Positions 7,777 through 15,650 are shown, counted from the first letter of the stretch. The stretch: DNA of 64,000 bases from Streptomyces sp. TP-A0874 (GCF_001748085.1 NZ_BBZK01000007.1:310001-374000); one strand, 5' to 3'. Program-made: numbers and translations. The notes: a model not told the origin generated them from the sequence alone.

Positions 7777-9299
7777 CCTCGATTCTTCCGAAGCTGACGT
7801 CGTCGCGGTGGGCGGCCGGCTGCCCGATATGTCCCGTGCCGTGTCGGGACTGGCCGTCGCGTGACGCTGCGGGGCGTCGGGTTCCACGGGCCCGAGGGTG
7901 ATGCGGTCCTCTCCTCTCCGGTGTCGTCGGGGTGGTGCCGGCCCCGTCAGGTGAGGGCCGGAAGCTGATGGGCCCGCTGCCAGGACTTCGAGGGCAGCAG
8001 CCCGAGGCCGACCCTCTTGATTGTTTTCACGCGGTCCTCGACCTCGGCGTGATTCCGGTAGAGGGCGTCGAGGAACCAGACCTGTCCGGAGCCGGGCACC
8101 CCGGAAAGCCCGTGGTGGGCGGGGATGTTCGTGGCGACGATCTGGTAGCGCCAGCCGGTGCGCTTCTCGAAGGCGGTCAGCTTCTTCGCATCCCGGCGTG
8201 AGGGCTTGCCCCGGCGCACGATCAGCCGCATCCCGTCCGGCCAGCCGGCCAGGTCGCGCACGCCGGTCAGCTCGGCGACCTGGTAGGAGACCATGTCGCC
8301 GTCGGGGCCCTTGATCTCGTGCACCTCGCCGTCCTGCCGCAGCGCGGCCGTCCACACGTTCTCCGGCAGCAGCGCGATGGCCTGCTCGTCGGTGGTGTTG
8401 ATGGCCCAGCCGGTCACCCAGCGCACCCGGCGCCGGCTGGTGGTCAGGCTCTGGAGATGGTCCAGGAGGCCGTGGCTGAAGGCCGCCCCGTCGATCCGGA
8501 CCAAAAGCTTCGACCACAGCGACAGCGGCAGCTGCCGCAGCGCGGCGGCCAGCACCGTCTGGTGGTCGGCGATGTTGTTGGGCGGTGCGTTGCCGGGCCG
8601 CAGCAGCAGGGCGACGCACTCGCGGGTGTTGGCCACCCACGCCCCCAGCGGCGTGTGCCCGAAGGTGCCCTTGAACGTGCCGGCCGCGCCCTCCTTCTTG
8701 CTGGTGCAGGTCACGATGGTCGCGTCCAGATCCAAGGACGTACCAGCCGGCCAGCTCCCGCCCGCACACCTCGATCCAGGGGAAGCCGCCGGGGCGCAGG
8801 GCCAGCAGCGTCCACACCGCGCGGCGTATCGCGGGCACGGACGGTTCCGCCCGGGCCGCGACCGGGGCGTCGATCGTCTCCAGGGTGCGGCGCAGGGTGC
8901 TGTCCGAGATCGGCTGGGGGAACAGTGTCCGCCAGTGGTACTGGACTTGCTCGGCCTAAAGGATGTTCGTCGCGCCGAGCACGATCGCGCAGGCCAGCTG
9001 GACCAGCGCCGTGCCCCGGTCCCGCCGGCCAGGCCCGGCGCCCTTCGGCAACGCCGCCGTGAGCGCGGTGGCCAGGCCGACGCGGTCGGCGACCTTCCGC
9101 AGCAGCACCACCCCCGCGTGCCCGATCAGGTTCTTGCCGTCGGCCCGCACGGCAAGCCGGTGATCCCATTCGGTAGCCTGCACCTGTTGGGTGCCTTTTC
9201 TCTGCGACGGTTTTGATCTCGACAGTCCAGATCATCACAGGTGAGAGGCACCCTCTTCTGTCGGGGCGTCAGTTCGGCAGCCCAGCTGAATTCATGAGG
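7777..9299 (-). mobile_element. IS1380-family element B, decayed
   Basis: Ends CCTCGATTCTTCCG (7777) and GAATTCATGAGG (to 9299) match those of element A, and similarity to A stops at 9299. Another copy of the end motif, CCTCGATCTT at 7754, suggests repeated insertions at nearly the same spot. The element separates immunity gene 2 from an immunity remnant at 9302-9430, which it appears to have truncated. Confidence 0.65.
7947..9183 (-). pseudogene. IS1380-family transposase pseudogene (element B)
   Basis: Reading down from ATG 9183: QATEWDHRLAVRADG…GATNIL, then TAG at 8956-8958. The same frame goes on with AEQVQYHWRTLFPQP, SDSTLRRTLETI and FPWIEVCGRELAGWYV. A frameshift near 8735 leads into DLDATIVTCTSKKEG…WRYQIVATNIPAHHG and KTIKRVGLGLLPSKSW. 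The C-terminal block NAAWVLAATIAADLA seen in copy A is missing. The TAG codon is shared with copy A at the same place. Confidence 0.8.
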
Positions 9300-9301
9300 T
9301 C

Positions 9302-9430
9302 AACCCGCAGGAGCCGTGGCGTTATGTAGAGCATCGATCGACGGTCGACGAGGATGGAAACCGCATCTCTGACTGGTCGACGAGCATCTCTCAGGTACGG
9401 CGGTTCCGTGAGCCCGCCTGGCGGCGATAG
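9302..9430 (+). pseudogene. 3' remnant of an immunity-type gene
   Basis: An open frame of 42 residues begins directly at the right end of element B (NPQEPWRYVEHRSTVDEDGN…) and stops at TAG 9428-9430. It is followed 25 nt later by the cassette-type terminator. It is the truncated end of a gene destroyed by insertion of element B. Identity as immunity is inferred from the terminator and setting. Confidence 0.45.
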
Positions 9431-9454
9431 ATCCCGCGCGCAGGTGCAAACCTG

Positions 9455-9486
9455 AAGCCCCGCCAGGTGCGTCCTGGCGGGGCTTC
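9455..9486 (+). terminator. Intrinsic terminator, island copy 2
   Basis: Stem AAGCCCCGCCAGG / CCTGGCGGGGCTT, preceded by GCAAACCTG as in copy 3. The following GCGTGGGGTGACGGCAGTAGTTGACG resembles the sequence after copy 1. Confidence 0.8.
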
Positions 9487-9595
9487 TGCGTGGGGTGACG
9501 GCAGTAGTTGACGGCAACGTCAGCGGATGAGGGCGGCGCTGGGCGGCGGCTCGTCGCCGTTGGCGCGGCCTGTCTCAGCGATCGTCGGGCCGTTG

Positions 9596-10475
9596 AGTGA
9601 GCTCTTTCAGCTGGGCCACTGGTCGGGTGATGGTCGTGGGGTGCGCAACGCACGAAGCCCCCGTGCCGTTGAGGGAGGTGTTCGAAGTCTCAACCCGCCG
9701 GCACAGGAGCCTCGTTGGTTCCCTACCCTGCCGCACTCGACCTTCCTCACGCCCTGGTCGAGTGGGCCACCATGCTCATCGTCACCCGCGAGGGTGACCG
9801 CCGCTGCAAGCTGCCCCCGCACCAGCGTGCGCTGGTCGCCCTGGTGTACCTGCGCAAGCACGACCCCCTCGCCCAGATCGCCGCCGGGTTCGGAATCTCG
9901 CTCGGCACCGCCCACGCCTACACCGCGAAGACGATCGATCTGCTCGCCGACCAGGCACCGGGCCTGCTCAAAGTTTTGCGCGAGAACGACCCTGACTACG
10001 TCCTGCTCGACGGCACCCTTGCCGAGTGCGACCGCACCGGCGACGGCCGGGCCGACTACTCCGCCAAGCACCGCCGCCACGGTGTGAACGTGCAGGTCCT
10101 CACCGATCCGGCCGGCAACGTACTGTGGATCTCGCCCGCACTGCCGGGGCGGTCTCACGACCTGACCGCAGCTCGCACGCACCGGATCATCCGCATCTGC
10201 GAGCGCCAGGGCGTTCCGGTCCTCGCCGACCGGGCCTACCAGGGCGCCGGCCCCTGGGTGACCGTCGGACTCAAGCGGCCACCCGGTGGCGAACTCACCC
10301 CGACCCAGCGCACCGTCAACCGCGCTCTCGCCACGGCCCGCGCACCTGTCGAGCGCGGGATGGCACGACTGAAGTCCTGGCGCATCTTCCGCAGGTCACG
10401 CAGCAGCCCGAATCGAATGACGTCAATCGCCAAGGCCGTACTCACTCTCGAGCGGCAACGCTGAAAAAGCTCACT
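9596..10475 (+). mobile_element. IS5-family element, copy 2, complete
   Basis: Inverted repeats AGTGAGCTCTTTCAGC (9596-9611) and GCTGAAAAAGCTCACT (10460-10475) match in 15 of 16 positions and bound 880 bp. No target duplication is visible: the left flank follows a terminator while the right flank is mid-Hint coding sequence. A deletion or recombination next to the insertion is likely. Confidence 0.8.
9715..10464 (+). CDS. IS5-family transposase (DDE type), intact
   Basis: 249 residues from TTG 9715 (VPYPAALDLPHALVEW). N-terminal helix-turn-helix (DPLAQIAAGFGISLGTAHAY, about residues 48-67), then the DDE catalytic core: LLDGTLAECDRTGDG (first Asp about 102), SHDLTAARTHRIIR, VLADRAYQGAG (second Asp about 170), and the Glu helix VERGMARLKSWRIFR (about 218-232). 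Complete and without frameshifts, so this copy could be active and could mobilise copy 1 in trans. Confidence 0.85.
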   Translation: MVPYPAALDLPHALVEWATMLIVTREGDRRCKLPPHQRALVALVYLRKHDPLAQIAAGFGISLGTAHAYTAKTIDLLADQAPGLLKVLRENDPDYVLLDGTLAECDRTGDGRADYSAKHRRHGVNVQVLTDPAGNVLWISPALPGRSHDLTAARTHRIIRICERQGVPVLADRAYQGAGPWVTVGLKRPPGGELTPTQRTVNRALATARAPVERGMARLKSWRIFRRSRSSPNRMTSIAKAVLTLERQR

Positions 10476-11211
10476 GCTGGCGGACGGCACCAGCAGAAAA
10501 ATCAGCGATGTCCAGGTCGGCGACAAATTTCTGGCCACTGACCCGAAGACCGGCAAGACAATATCGAAGACCGTAACCGCGGAAATTATCGGCGAAGGAC
10601 CAAAGAACCTCGTCAAAATCACCGTAGACACAGATGGAGACCAACACAACGCAACCACCCCCATAACAGCCGCCAACGGCCACCTGTTCTGGCTCCCCAC
10701 ACCCGGCGGATGGGTGGATGTCGGCACGCTGCAGGTCGGTGACACCCTCCAGACCACACCCGGCAACCCGGCCAAGATCACCCACATACAGCACTGGACC
10801 CAACAAGCCTCAGCCCACAACCTCACCATCGCCGACCTCCACACGTACTATGTACTCGCGGGCGAGACGCCAGTACTCGTGCACAATTCCGGCGGGTGCA
10901 ACGTTGCGGATGGCCGCCGGCTTCAAGCTCGGCTCGCAGCGGAGGAGCTTGCTGGAGCGGACGGGCACGCCTTCCAAAAACATGTTGTAGAGCAGGGGGA
11001 ATTCCCCGGAATTCGAACCCGCGAACAATTCTCCGACATGATTGAAGGCGTAATTCTGAACGGAGAGCGTCGCGTGCGATCCGATGGCGCGTCTGCTTAC
11101 TGGAGGAACGGGGTAGTCGTGATCCGCAACCCCGGATCGAGGGACGGTGGTACTGTCTTTGCACCTCAAGAGGGCTATAGGTACTTCACCAGGAACTTCA
11201 GGTCAGAGTGA
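10471..11211 (+). CDS. Truncated Hint domain fused to toxin tip 3
   Basis: Directly after the IS5 right end an open frame without start codon encodes the downstream part of a Hint/intein-like domain (LLADGTSRKISDVQVGDKFL, ATTPITAANGHLFWL, GTLQVGDTLQTT, then HTYYVLAGETPVLVHN at 10840-10887). The first Hint strand with the catalytic Cys and all of the toxin body are lost. The tip (about 107 residues) has HAFQKHVVEQGEFPGIRTREQF, IEGVILNGERRV and GTVFAPQEGYRYF. The closely placed His residues and C-terminal GYRYF recall small RNase-type CdiA/Rhs tips, but this is tentative. GTG at 10714 is the only reasonable start for a shortened product. Confidence 0.7.
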   Translation, partial: SLLADGTSRKISDVQVGDKFLATDPKTGKTISKTVTAEIIGEGPKNLVKITVDTDGDQHNATTPITAANGHLFWLPTPGGWVDVGTLQVGDTLQTTPGNPAKITHIQHWTQQASAHNLTIADLHTYYVLAGETPVLVHNSGGCNVADGRRLQARLAAEELAGADGHAFQKHVVEQGEFPGIRTREQFSDMIEGVILNGERRVRSDGASAYWRNGVVVIRNPGSRDGGTVFAPQEGYRYFTRNFRSE

Positions 11212-11224
11212 GAGGACGATTCTG

Positions 11225-11422
11225 ATGAATGTGGAGGATCGTGGGGAGCAGGTCGTGATCACGATGCCCAGAGCGGAATTCTTTCTGGTTGAAACGCTGA
11301 TGATGGAAGCGCTTGAGACCGGGGATGACCGCGACTTTCAGACGCGTGTAGGAGCGACCAAGGATAAGGTGAGGGCTCTCTTGGATAGCCTGCCGAATCT
11401 GCCACTCCGTGGTGGGAGTTAA
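11225..11422 (+). CDS. Probable immunity protein for toxin tip 3
   Basis: 65 residues from ATG 11225, with GAGAGGA about 10 nt upstream. The start lies 13 nt after the toxin stop. Small, acidic and largely helical (MPRAEFFLVETLMMEALET…TKDKVRALLDSLP). No family is recognised. The island-type terminator follows within 35 nt. Role inferred from position. Confidence 0.6.
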   Translation: MNVEDRGEQVVITMPRAEFFLVETLMMEALETGDDRDFQTRVGATKDKVRALLDSLPNLPLRGGS

Positions 11423-11453
11423 CTGCTGTGATGTGATCGCTCATGCAAACCTG

Positions 11454-11486
11454 AAGCCCCGCCAGGCGTGTCCTGGCGGGGCTTTC
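11454..11486 (+). terminator. Intrinsic terminator, island copy 3
   Basis: AGCCCCGCCAGG, short loop, CCTGGCGGGGCT then TTC. Preceded by GCAAACCTGA exactly as in copy 2. Confidence 0.8.
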
Positions 11487-11579
11487 GTGTGGAGTGACGC
11501 TGACGTTGAAAGGGTGGGGTGACAGCGGGCGTTGGTGGTGCTACATCCTCGTTATGAGGTATGCGGATGGCGGCGGTCT

Positions 11580-13086
11580 GACACGGCAGCTGTAGTTCGT
11601 GACTCGTGAGGTTCCTGTCATGCGATGGCCACTGCCGTGACGTTGTTCCAGCGGCGGTGGCAGTCGGCTGCCCGATGCTGGTGTCGGCGGCGCCAGTGTG
11701 ACCAGCGGAGCGCGTGTGCGGGATCGGTGTCCTGGCAAGGGCGGGGCAGGACGAAGGCCCGGAGCAGGGCGAGGAGTTCGCGTGGGCTGACGGGCACCAT
11801 GACCAGGTGGTCCTCGGGCTCAGCGGGGGTGGCGCGTTGCCGCTCGTGGAGGGCGCCGACGGCCAGGAGTGCGTAGGCGAGCAGGCTCATCAGGCTCCAG
11901 CGGTGCCAGGAGATCCAGCAGGTGACCTGGCCCGTGTCGAGGTGGGCCAGGCCCTTGGCTCCTTGGAAGTCCTCTTCGACGCGCCAGCGGCGGCAGACCA
12001 CGCTGACCAGCACCGATATTGGTTGCGGGTCGGGGTGCCAGGTTCGGTAGAAGGAGAGGGAGCCGGTGCGTCGGTGGCGCCGGATGAGGACCTGGCTGTG
12101 CCCGTCGGGGTGTCCGGGCGGGGTGTCGTCGGGGTTCACGTCGATCATCGCCCAGTCGTAGAGCCGTTCGCCCTTGGTGCCGTTGCCGGTCTTCAGCCGC
12201 ATCCAGGCCCGCTTGGGTACCCGCTCCAGCAGCGTGGTGGCCTTGTCTTTCCCGCCCGGGGTGGTGACGCGGTGGCTGGTGGGCACGGCGATCGCGTAGC
12301 CGTGGCCAAGGGTGCGGATCCGGGCGCGCAACTCCCGGCCGCCGTAGACCTCGTCGGCCGCTGCCCATGCGGTGCGGATGCCCGCGGCGTGTGCCTCGGC
12401 GAGCATGTCGCCGGCCAGTTGCGGCTTGGTGGCGAATGCCGTCTCGTCGGGCACCCCGGCCAGTTCACGGCGTTCGTCGTCGCCGGACCATGCCTCACCG
12501 AGGTAGAGGCGGCGGTCGATCAGCGCGTGGCCCTGCGCGCTCACGTAGGAGAGATGTACCGCGACCTGGCACAGTCCGATACCGCCCAGGGCGCCGGAGT
12601 ATTGCCGGGCCGCGCCGACCGCGTCGAGGGACGACTTCTCATCGCCCGTCTCGTCCACCACCAACATTACTTCCCGGTCGCCGAGTTGCTCTACCGCCCA
12701 GGCCGCGGCCGACCGGCGTACCGCCTCGGTGTCGAAGCGGGCACGGGACAGGAAGTGCTGCAGCACGTGCGGGCCGGCGTGGCCGATCGCCTCGGCCAGC
12801 GACCAGCAGTTCGCCGAGTCCTTGACCATCAGCAGTCCCTGAACCATGTTCCGGCAGGTCAGCCGGGGTTCCCGGCGCGGGAAGCAGCCCGCCACCCGGC
12901 CCATCAGCCCCTCGAAGGACTCGTCCCACAGGGCGTGTACTACCGTGGCCTGCGCGGCCACCGCTTCGTTTTCCGTCTTCACAAACGATCACGATGCAGG
13001 TGGCCGCACCTCTGCTCGCAGGCACCCCATCCGCCACGCTGACCAGCAGCGTTGCCTTACGCCTCACGAACTACAGCTGCCGTGTC
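11580..13086 (-). mobile_element. IS701-family element, complete
   Basis: Perfect 23-bp terminal inverted repeats (GACACGGCAGCTGTAGTTCG at 11580-11602 and its complement at 13064-13086) bound 1,507 bp. The three bases CTG occur at both outer junctions and may be a short target duplication. One intact transposase fills the element. It entered between the terminator of toxin unit 3 and immunity-like gene 13296-13643. Confidence 0.9.
11618..12982 (-). CDS. IS701-family transposase, intact
   Basis: 454 residues from ATG 12982. DDE core: first Asp in LVVDETGDEKSS (about residue 109), second in WAAADEVYGG (about 209), Glu in WRVEEDFQGAKGLAHLD (about 343). The C-terminal HWRRRHQHRAADCHRRWN is the family's basic tail. 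Complete with perfect inverted repeats, so probably the youngest and still active element of the island. Confidence 0.9.
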   Translation of the reverse strand: MKTENEAVAAQATVVHALWDESFEGLMGRVAGCFPRREPRLTCRNMVQGLLMVKDSANCWSLAEAIGHAGPHVLQHFLSRARFDTEAVRRSAAAWAVEQLGDREVMLVVDETGDEKSSLDAVGAARQYSGALGGIGLCQVAVHLSYVSAQGHALIDRRLYLGEAWSGDDERRELAGVPDETAFATKPQLAGDMLAEAHAAGIRTAWAAADEVYGGRELRARIRTLGHGYAIAVPTSHRVTTPGGKDKATTLLERVPKRAWMRLKTGNGTKGERLYDWAMIDVNPDDTPPGHPDGHSQVLIRRHRRTGSLSFYRTWHPDPQPISVLVSVVCRRWRVEEDFQGAKGLAHLDTGQVTCWISWHRWSLMSLLAYALLAVGALHERQRATPAEPEDHLVMVPVSPRELLALLRAFVLPRPCQDTDPAHALRWSHWRRRHQHRAADCHRRWNNVTAVAIA

Positions 13087-13089
13087 TGA

Positions 13090-13290
13090 GCCCTGCGTCT
13101 TGGTGGGCAGTGTGGTGAGCCCCCTGTGCTGGTGCGCTGGAGGGCGCGGCGGATGGCGGCGATGCCTGCCTTGAGGATGAGGTCTTCCCAGGGGAGGCGG
13201 AGGAGTTCTCATTCGCGGAGTTCGCTGTGGAGGGCGGGTTCGAACAACGCGTGCAGCCGATGGCCCTCGGCTGTGGTGAGGAGTCGCGGC
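13090..13290 (-). pseudogene. Remnant of an unidentified gene
   Basis: The minus strand reads GHKKPRLLTTAEGHRLHALF, then EPALHSELRE, a TGA stop where Trp is likely, and ELLRLPWEDLILKAGIAAIRRALQ. This is clearly protein-like but cut at both ends, with an in-frame stop. I do not recognise the family; it may come from a mobile element. Confidence 0.4.
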
Positions 13291-13295
13291 TTCTT

Positions 13296-13643
13296 ATGGC
13301 CTCGGAAAAAATTGGCCCGTTGGTCAGGTTGATCGGCTGGGCAGGGGTGCTAACGAATCTCGTTCGCGAGGCCCAACGCGTCGACTCGGAGGATGGCGCG
13401 AGTGTTTGCCTTGAGCGGTGGGATGTGAAACAAGTCCTGATCCGGTGCATCTCTGCTGAGTTGGATGTTGCAGAGCTGCCGGAATGGGCTGAGGCAGTTC
13501 ACATGTCGGAACGCATCGAGATTGATGACACAGATGTGGACCTACTGACGCAGTTCCTCTTCGAGATATCTTCTCCAGAGCTATTCGAGCAGGCAACCGT
13601 GGAGCTGTGTCAGCGATGGATGGGTCGTCTCGTGGATGGCTGA
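13296..13643 (+). CDS. Immunity-like protein, probably 5'-truncated
   Basis: 115 residues from ATG 13296: acidic, soluble, lower GC than the core genes (VRLIGWAGVLTNLVREAQRV…RIEIDDTDVDLLTQFLFEIS). The assumed start overlaps the remnant on the opposite strand, so the true N-terminus may have been lost. No toxin tip remains upstream: the IS701 element and the remnant occupy that place. Orphan immunity genes of this kind are common in polymorphic toxin loci. The function is inference. Confidence 0.5.
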   Translation: MASEKIGPLVRLIGWAGVLTNLVREAQRVDSEDGASVCLERWDVKQVLIRCISAELDVAELPEWAEAVHMSERIEIDDTDVDLLTQFLFEISSPELFEQATVELCQRWMGRLVDG

Positions 13644-13773
13644 GTACAAAACTCTCGCCGCTTGATGTGCGTAATCCCGTCCGACCGAGGCTTTCGATGA
13701 CGAGGTCGACTGCCATGCGGCTGGGTGCCACGGCATGTCCGTGTTGACGCATTCCCCAATCCCGTTTGGATAG

Positions 13774-13944
13774 ATGAAGTTTGTGCAGATAGAGCTGGCT
13801 CTTGAGGAGTTGGAAACGCTGGCTTCGGCGCTGGTGCGTTTTAAGTTCGAGGACGATCAGGCTCCTGAGCCGTACTTCGGTAGTCCGAGGCTTGCGGCTG
13901 CGCACCACCGAATCGTTGATTCGATCATCCTTGAGAGTGAGTGA
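13774..13944 (+). CDS. Small acidic orphan protein
   Basis: 56 residues from ATG 13774: KFVQIELALEELETLASALV then RFKFEDDQAPEPYFGSPRLA, ending ILESE. Codon use and acidic character resemble the immunity genes nearby. No Shine-Dalgarno sequence stands out. It could be a complete small immunity or antitoxin protein. Unidentified. Confidence 0.45.
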   Translation: MKFVQIELALEELETLASALVRFKFEDDQAPEPYFGSPRLAAAHHRIVDSIILESE

Positions 13945-13962
13945 ATCGGTGATTCGCACCGG

Positions 13963-14202
13963 GTGGCGCGATGGGAGTCCTGGCGAAGGTCGTCCGCGAG
14001 AGAATACGCGAGGGGCGTTATCGCTCGGTACGCCTCGTCGTTGGAAACATGGGACGCGTGGGGAGCCTGCCTGAAGATTGAGGTGTTGAGGACGTGCTCA
14101 GCGCCCTTCGAGCCAAATGCAGAGGAGCTGGAGGAGCTTCGAGGCGTGATTGATGTGGCTCGTAACTCCTCCAGGTCCGGCGGCCCCTCGCAAAGCGTCT
14201 GA
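13963..14202 (+). CDS. Hypothetical protein ending in the island boundary repeat
   Basis: 79 residues from GTG 13963 (…EYARGVIARYASSLETWDAW…EELEELRGVIDVARN). The TGA stop lies within the boundary repeat (GTCTGACG), so the last residues are set by the recombination junction. It may be the fusion end of an immunity-type gene. The start is uncertain. Confidence 0.35.
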   Translation: MARWESWRRSSAREYARGVIARYASSLETWDAWGACLKIEVLRTCSAPFEPNAEELEELRGVIDVARNSSRSGGPSQSV

Positions 14203-14231
14203 CGACAACGGTGATGGCAGCATCGGCGAAC
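14197..14231 (+). repeat. Island boundary repeat, right copy
   Basis: 26 bp identical to 216-241, plus GTCTGACGACA identical to 189-199 with 18 bp removed between the two blocks. After this point GC content and codon use return to normal Streptomyces values. Confidence 0.7.
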
Positions 14232-14415
14232 ATCCGGTGCGGCGGGCGGCTCGTCGGGGTCGTCGCGCTGGCCAAGGGCGCCGATCAGGGAGGCGGTGGC
14301 TGGCCCTGGAGGTGGATCCGGGTGGGCGTAGAGGCCCGCTGCGGCGCCCATGTGGCCGTGGCGGCTGAGGGGTTCGCCAGCCGGGAGGAAGCCCGCGGGC
14401 CGCTCCAGATCCGCA

Positions 14416-14442
14416 GCCCGTACGCTGTGTCAGCGTACGGGC
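14416..14442. promoter_or_regulatory. Perfect palindrome upstream of the XRE regulator
   Basis: GCCCGTACGCTG, loop TGT, CAGCGTACGGGC: 12-bp arms, 36 bp before ATG 14479 and without a T-tract. It could be an operator for the regulator or a terminator for the island. The stretch 14232-14415 before it shows no credible gene. Confidence 0.5.
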
Positions 14443-14478
14443 ACTGAGGGTGGACGGTACGGCCGGTGTGGCACGACG

Positions 14479-15465
14479 ATGGCCCCTCAGCGATATGTGC
14501 GTACGGAGGTGGTGGCCGGCATGGTGGCGGGCGGGACCGGTGGAACGGCCGGAACGGACGGCGGCACCGGCAGCGGTACCGGGATCGGGATCGGGAGCGG
14601 TACCGGGAGCGGCACCGGAGGTGGCGGTGGCTGCGGAACCCAGGCGCCCGGGGGCGCCGAGCCGGAGGTCTCCGACAGCCTGAAGTCCTTCGGGGAGGTC
14701 GTCAAAGCCTTCCGGAGACGGGCCCGACTGACGCAGGAGCAGTTCGCGCCACTGGTGCGCTACTCGGTGCCCACGGTGGCCTCGATCGAGCAGGGGCGGC
14801 GTTTTCCTCCCGCGGAGTTCGTCGACCGGGCCGAGGAGGTCCTGGACGCCTTCGGCACCTTGCGCGGCGCTGCCCGGCACCTCTCCCGCCGCCCGGGGCT
14901 GGCGAGTTGGTTCCGGCAGTGGGCGCAGCTGGAGGCCGAGGCGGTCAACCTCTACACCTACGAGTGCCGGCTGGTCCCCGGCCTGTTGCAGACGGAGGGC
15001 TACGCGCGGACGTTGTTCTCGGAGCGGCTCCCGCTGCTTGCGGACGAGCAGATCGAGGCGCGGCTGGTCGCCAGGGCGGAGCGGCAGCGGCTGCTGCGCG
15101 AGCGCCCGAACACGGCGTTCAGCTTCATCATCGAGGAGCATGTGCTCACTCGCCCGACCGGCGGCCCGTCGGCTCAGCTGGAGCTGCTGGAGCATCTGCT
15201 GGCCCTGGCGGAGCTGCGGAACATCGAGGTGCAGGTGATGCCGCAGGCGCGGGGTAGTCACGCCGGCATCGACGGCCCCATGCGTCTGTTGGAGACCCCG
15301 GACAACAGATGGTTCGGCTACTGCGAGGGGCAGGAGAGCGGCCAGTTCCTCTCTGACCCGAAAGTAGTCAGCATGCTCCAGATGCGGTATGCCAGGATGC
15401 GCTCACAGGCTCTCTCGCTCGAAAACTCCCTGAGCCTGTTGCGGCAGATGCGAGGAGCGGCATGA
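14479..15465 (+). CDS. XRE-family regulator with DUF5753 ligand domain
   Basis: 328 residues. After an unusual Gly/Thr/Ser low-complexity segment (about residues 20-55) comes the helix-turn-helix (VKAFRRRARLTQEQFAPLV, then VPTVASIEQGRRFP, about 75-115), and a DUF5753 domain from about 140 (WFRQWAQLEAEAVNLYTYEC…LVPGLLQTEGYARTLF…RLVARAERQRLL…FIIEE…VMPQARGSHAGIDGP). This is the BldB-partner/WhiJ-like class abundant in streptomycetes, always beside a DUF397 gene. The start could also be ATG 14521, which would remove part of the low-complexity segment. Its stop overlaps the DUF397 gene (ATGA). Confidence 0.85.
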   Translation: MAPQRYVRTEVVAGMVAGGTGGTAGTDGGTGSGTGIGIGSGTGSGTGGGGGCGTQAPGGAEPEVSDSLKSFGEVVKAFRRRARLTQEQFAPLVRYSVPTVASIEQGRRFPPAEFVDRAEEVLDAFGTLRGAARHLSRRPGLASWFRQWAQLEAEAVNLYTYECRLVPGLLQTEGYARTLFSERLPLLADEQIEARLVARAERQRLLRERPNTAFSFIIEEHVLTRPTGGPSAQLELLEHLLALAELRNIEVQVMPQARGSHAGIDGPMRLLETPDNRWFGYCEGQESGQFLSDPKVVSMLQMRYARMRSQALSLENSLSLLRQMRGAA

Positions 15466-15650
15466 CCACAGTGGAACTGGCCTGGTACAAGAGCAGCTAC
15501 AGCGGGAGCTCCGGCGACGACTGCGTCGAGGTGGCGAACACACCCGAGACCATCCACGTCCGGGACTCCAAAGTCGAGCAGGGTCCGCAGCTCGCCCTCT
15601 CGCCCACCTCGTGGACGAGCTTCGTCGGCTACGTGGCCCAGGCTACGTAG
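15462..15650 (+). CDS. DUF397 small partner protein
   Basis: 62 residues with the DUF397 signature: LAWYKSSYSGSSGDDCVEVA, then IHVRDSKVEQGPQLALSP and WTSFVGYV. Translationally coupled to the XRE/DUF5753 gene. In characterised pairs the small protein modulates the regulator, so the two probably act as a switch unit. Confidence 0.9.
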   Translation: MTTVELAWYKSSYSGSSGDDCVEVANTPETIHVRDSKVEQGPQLALSPTSWTSFVGYVAQAT

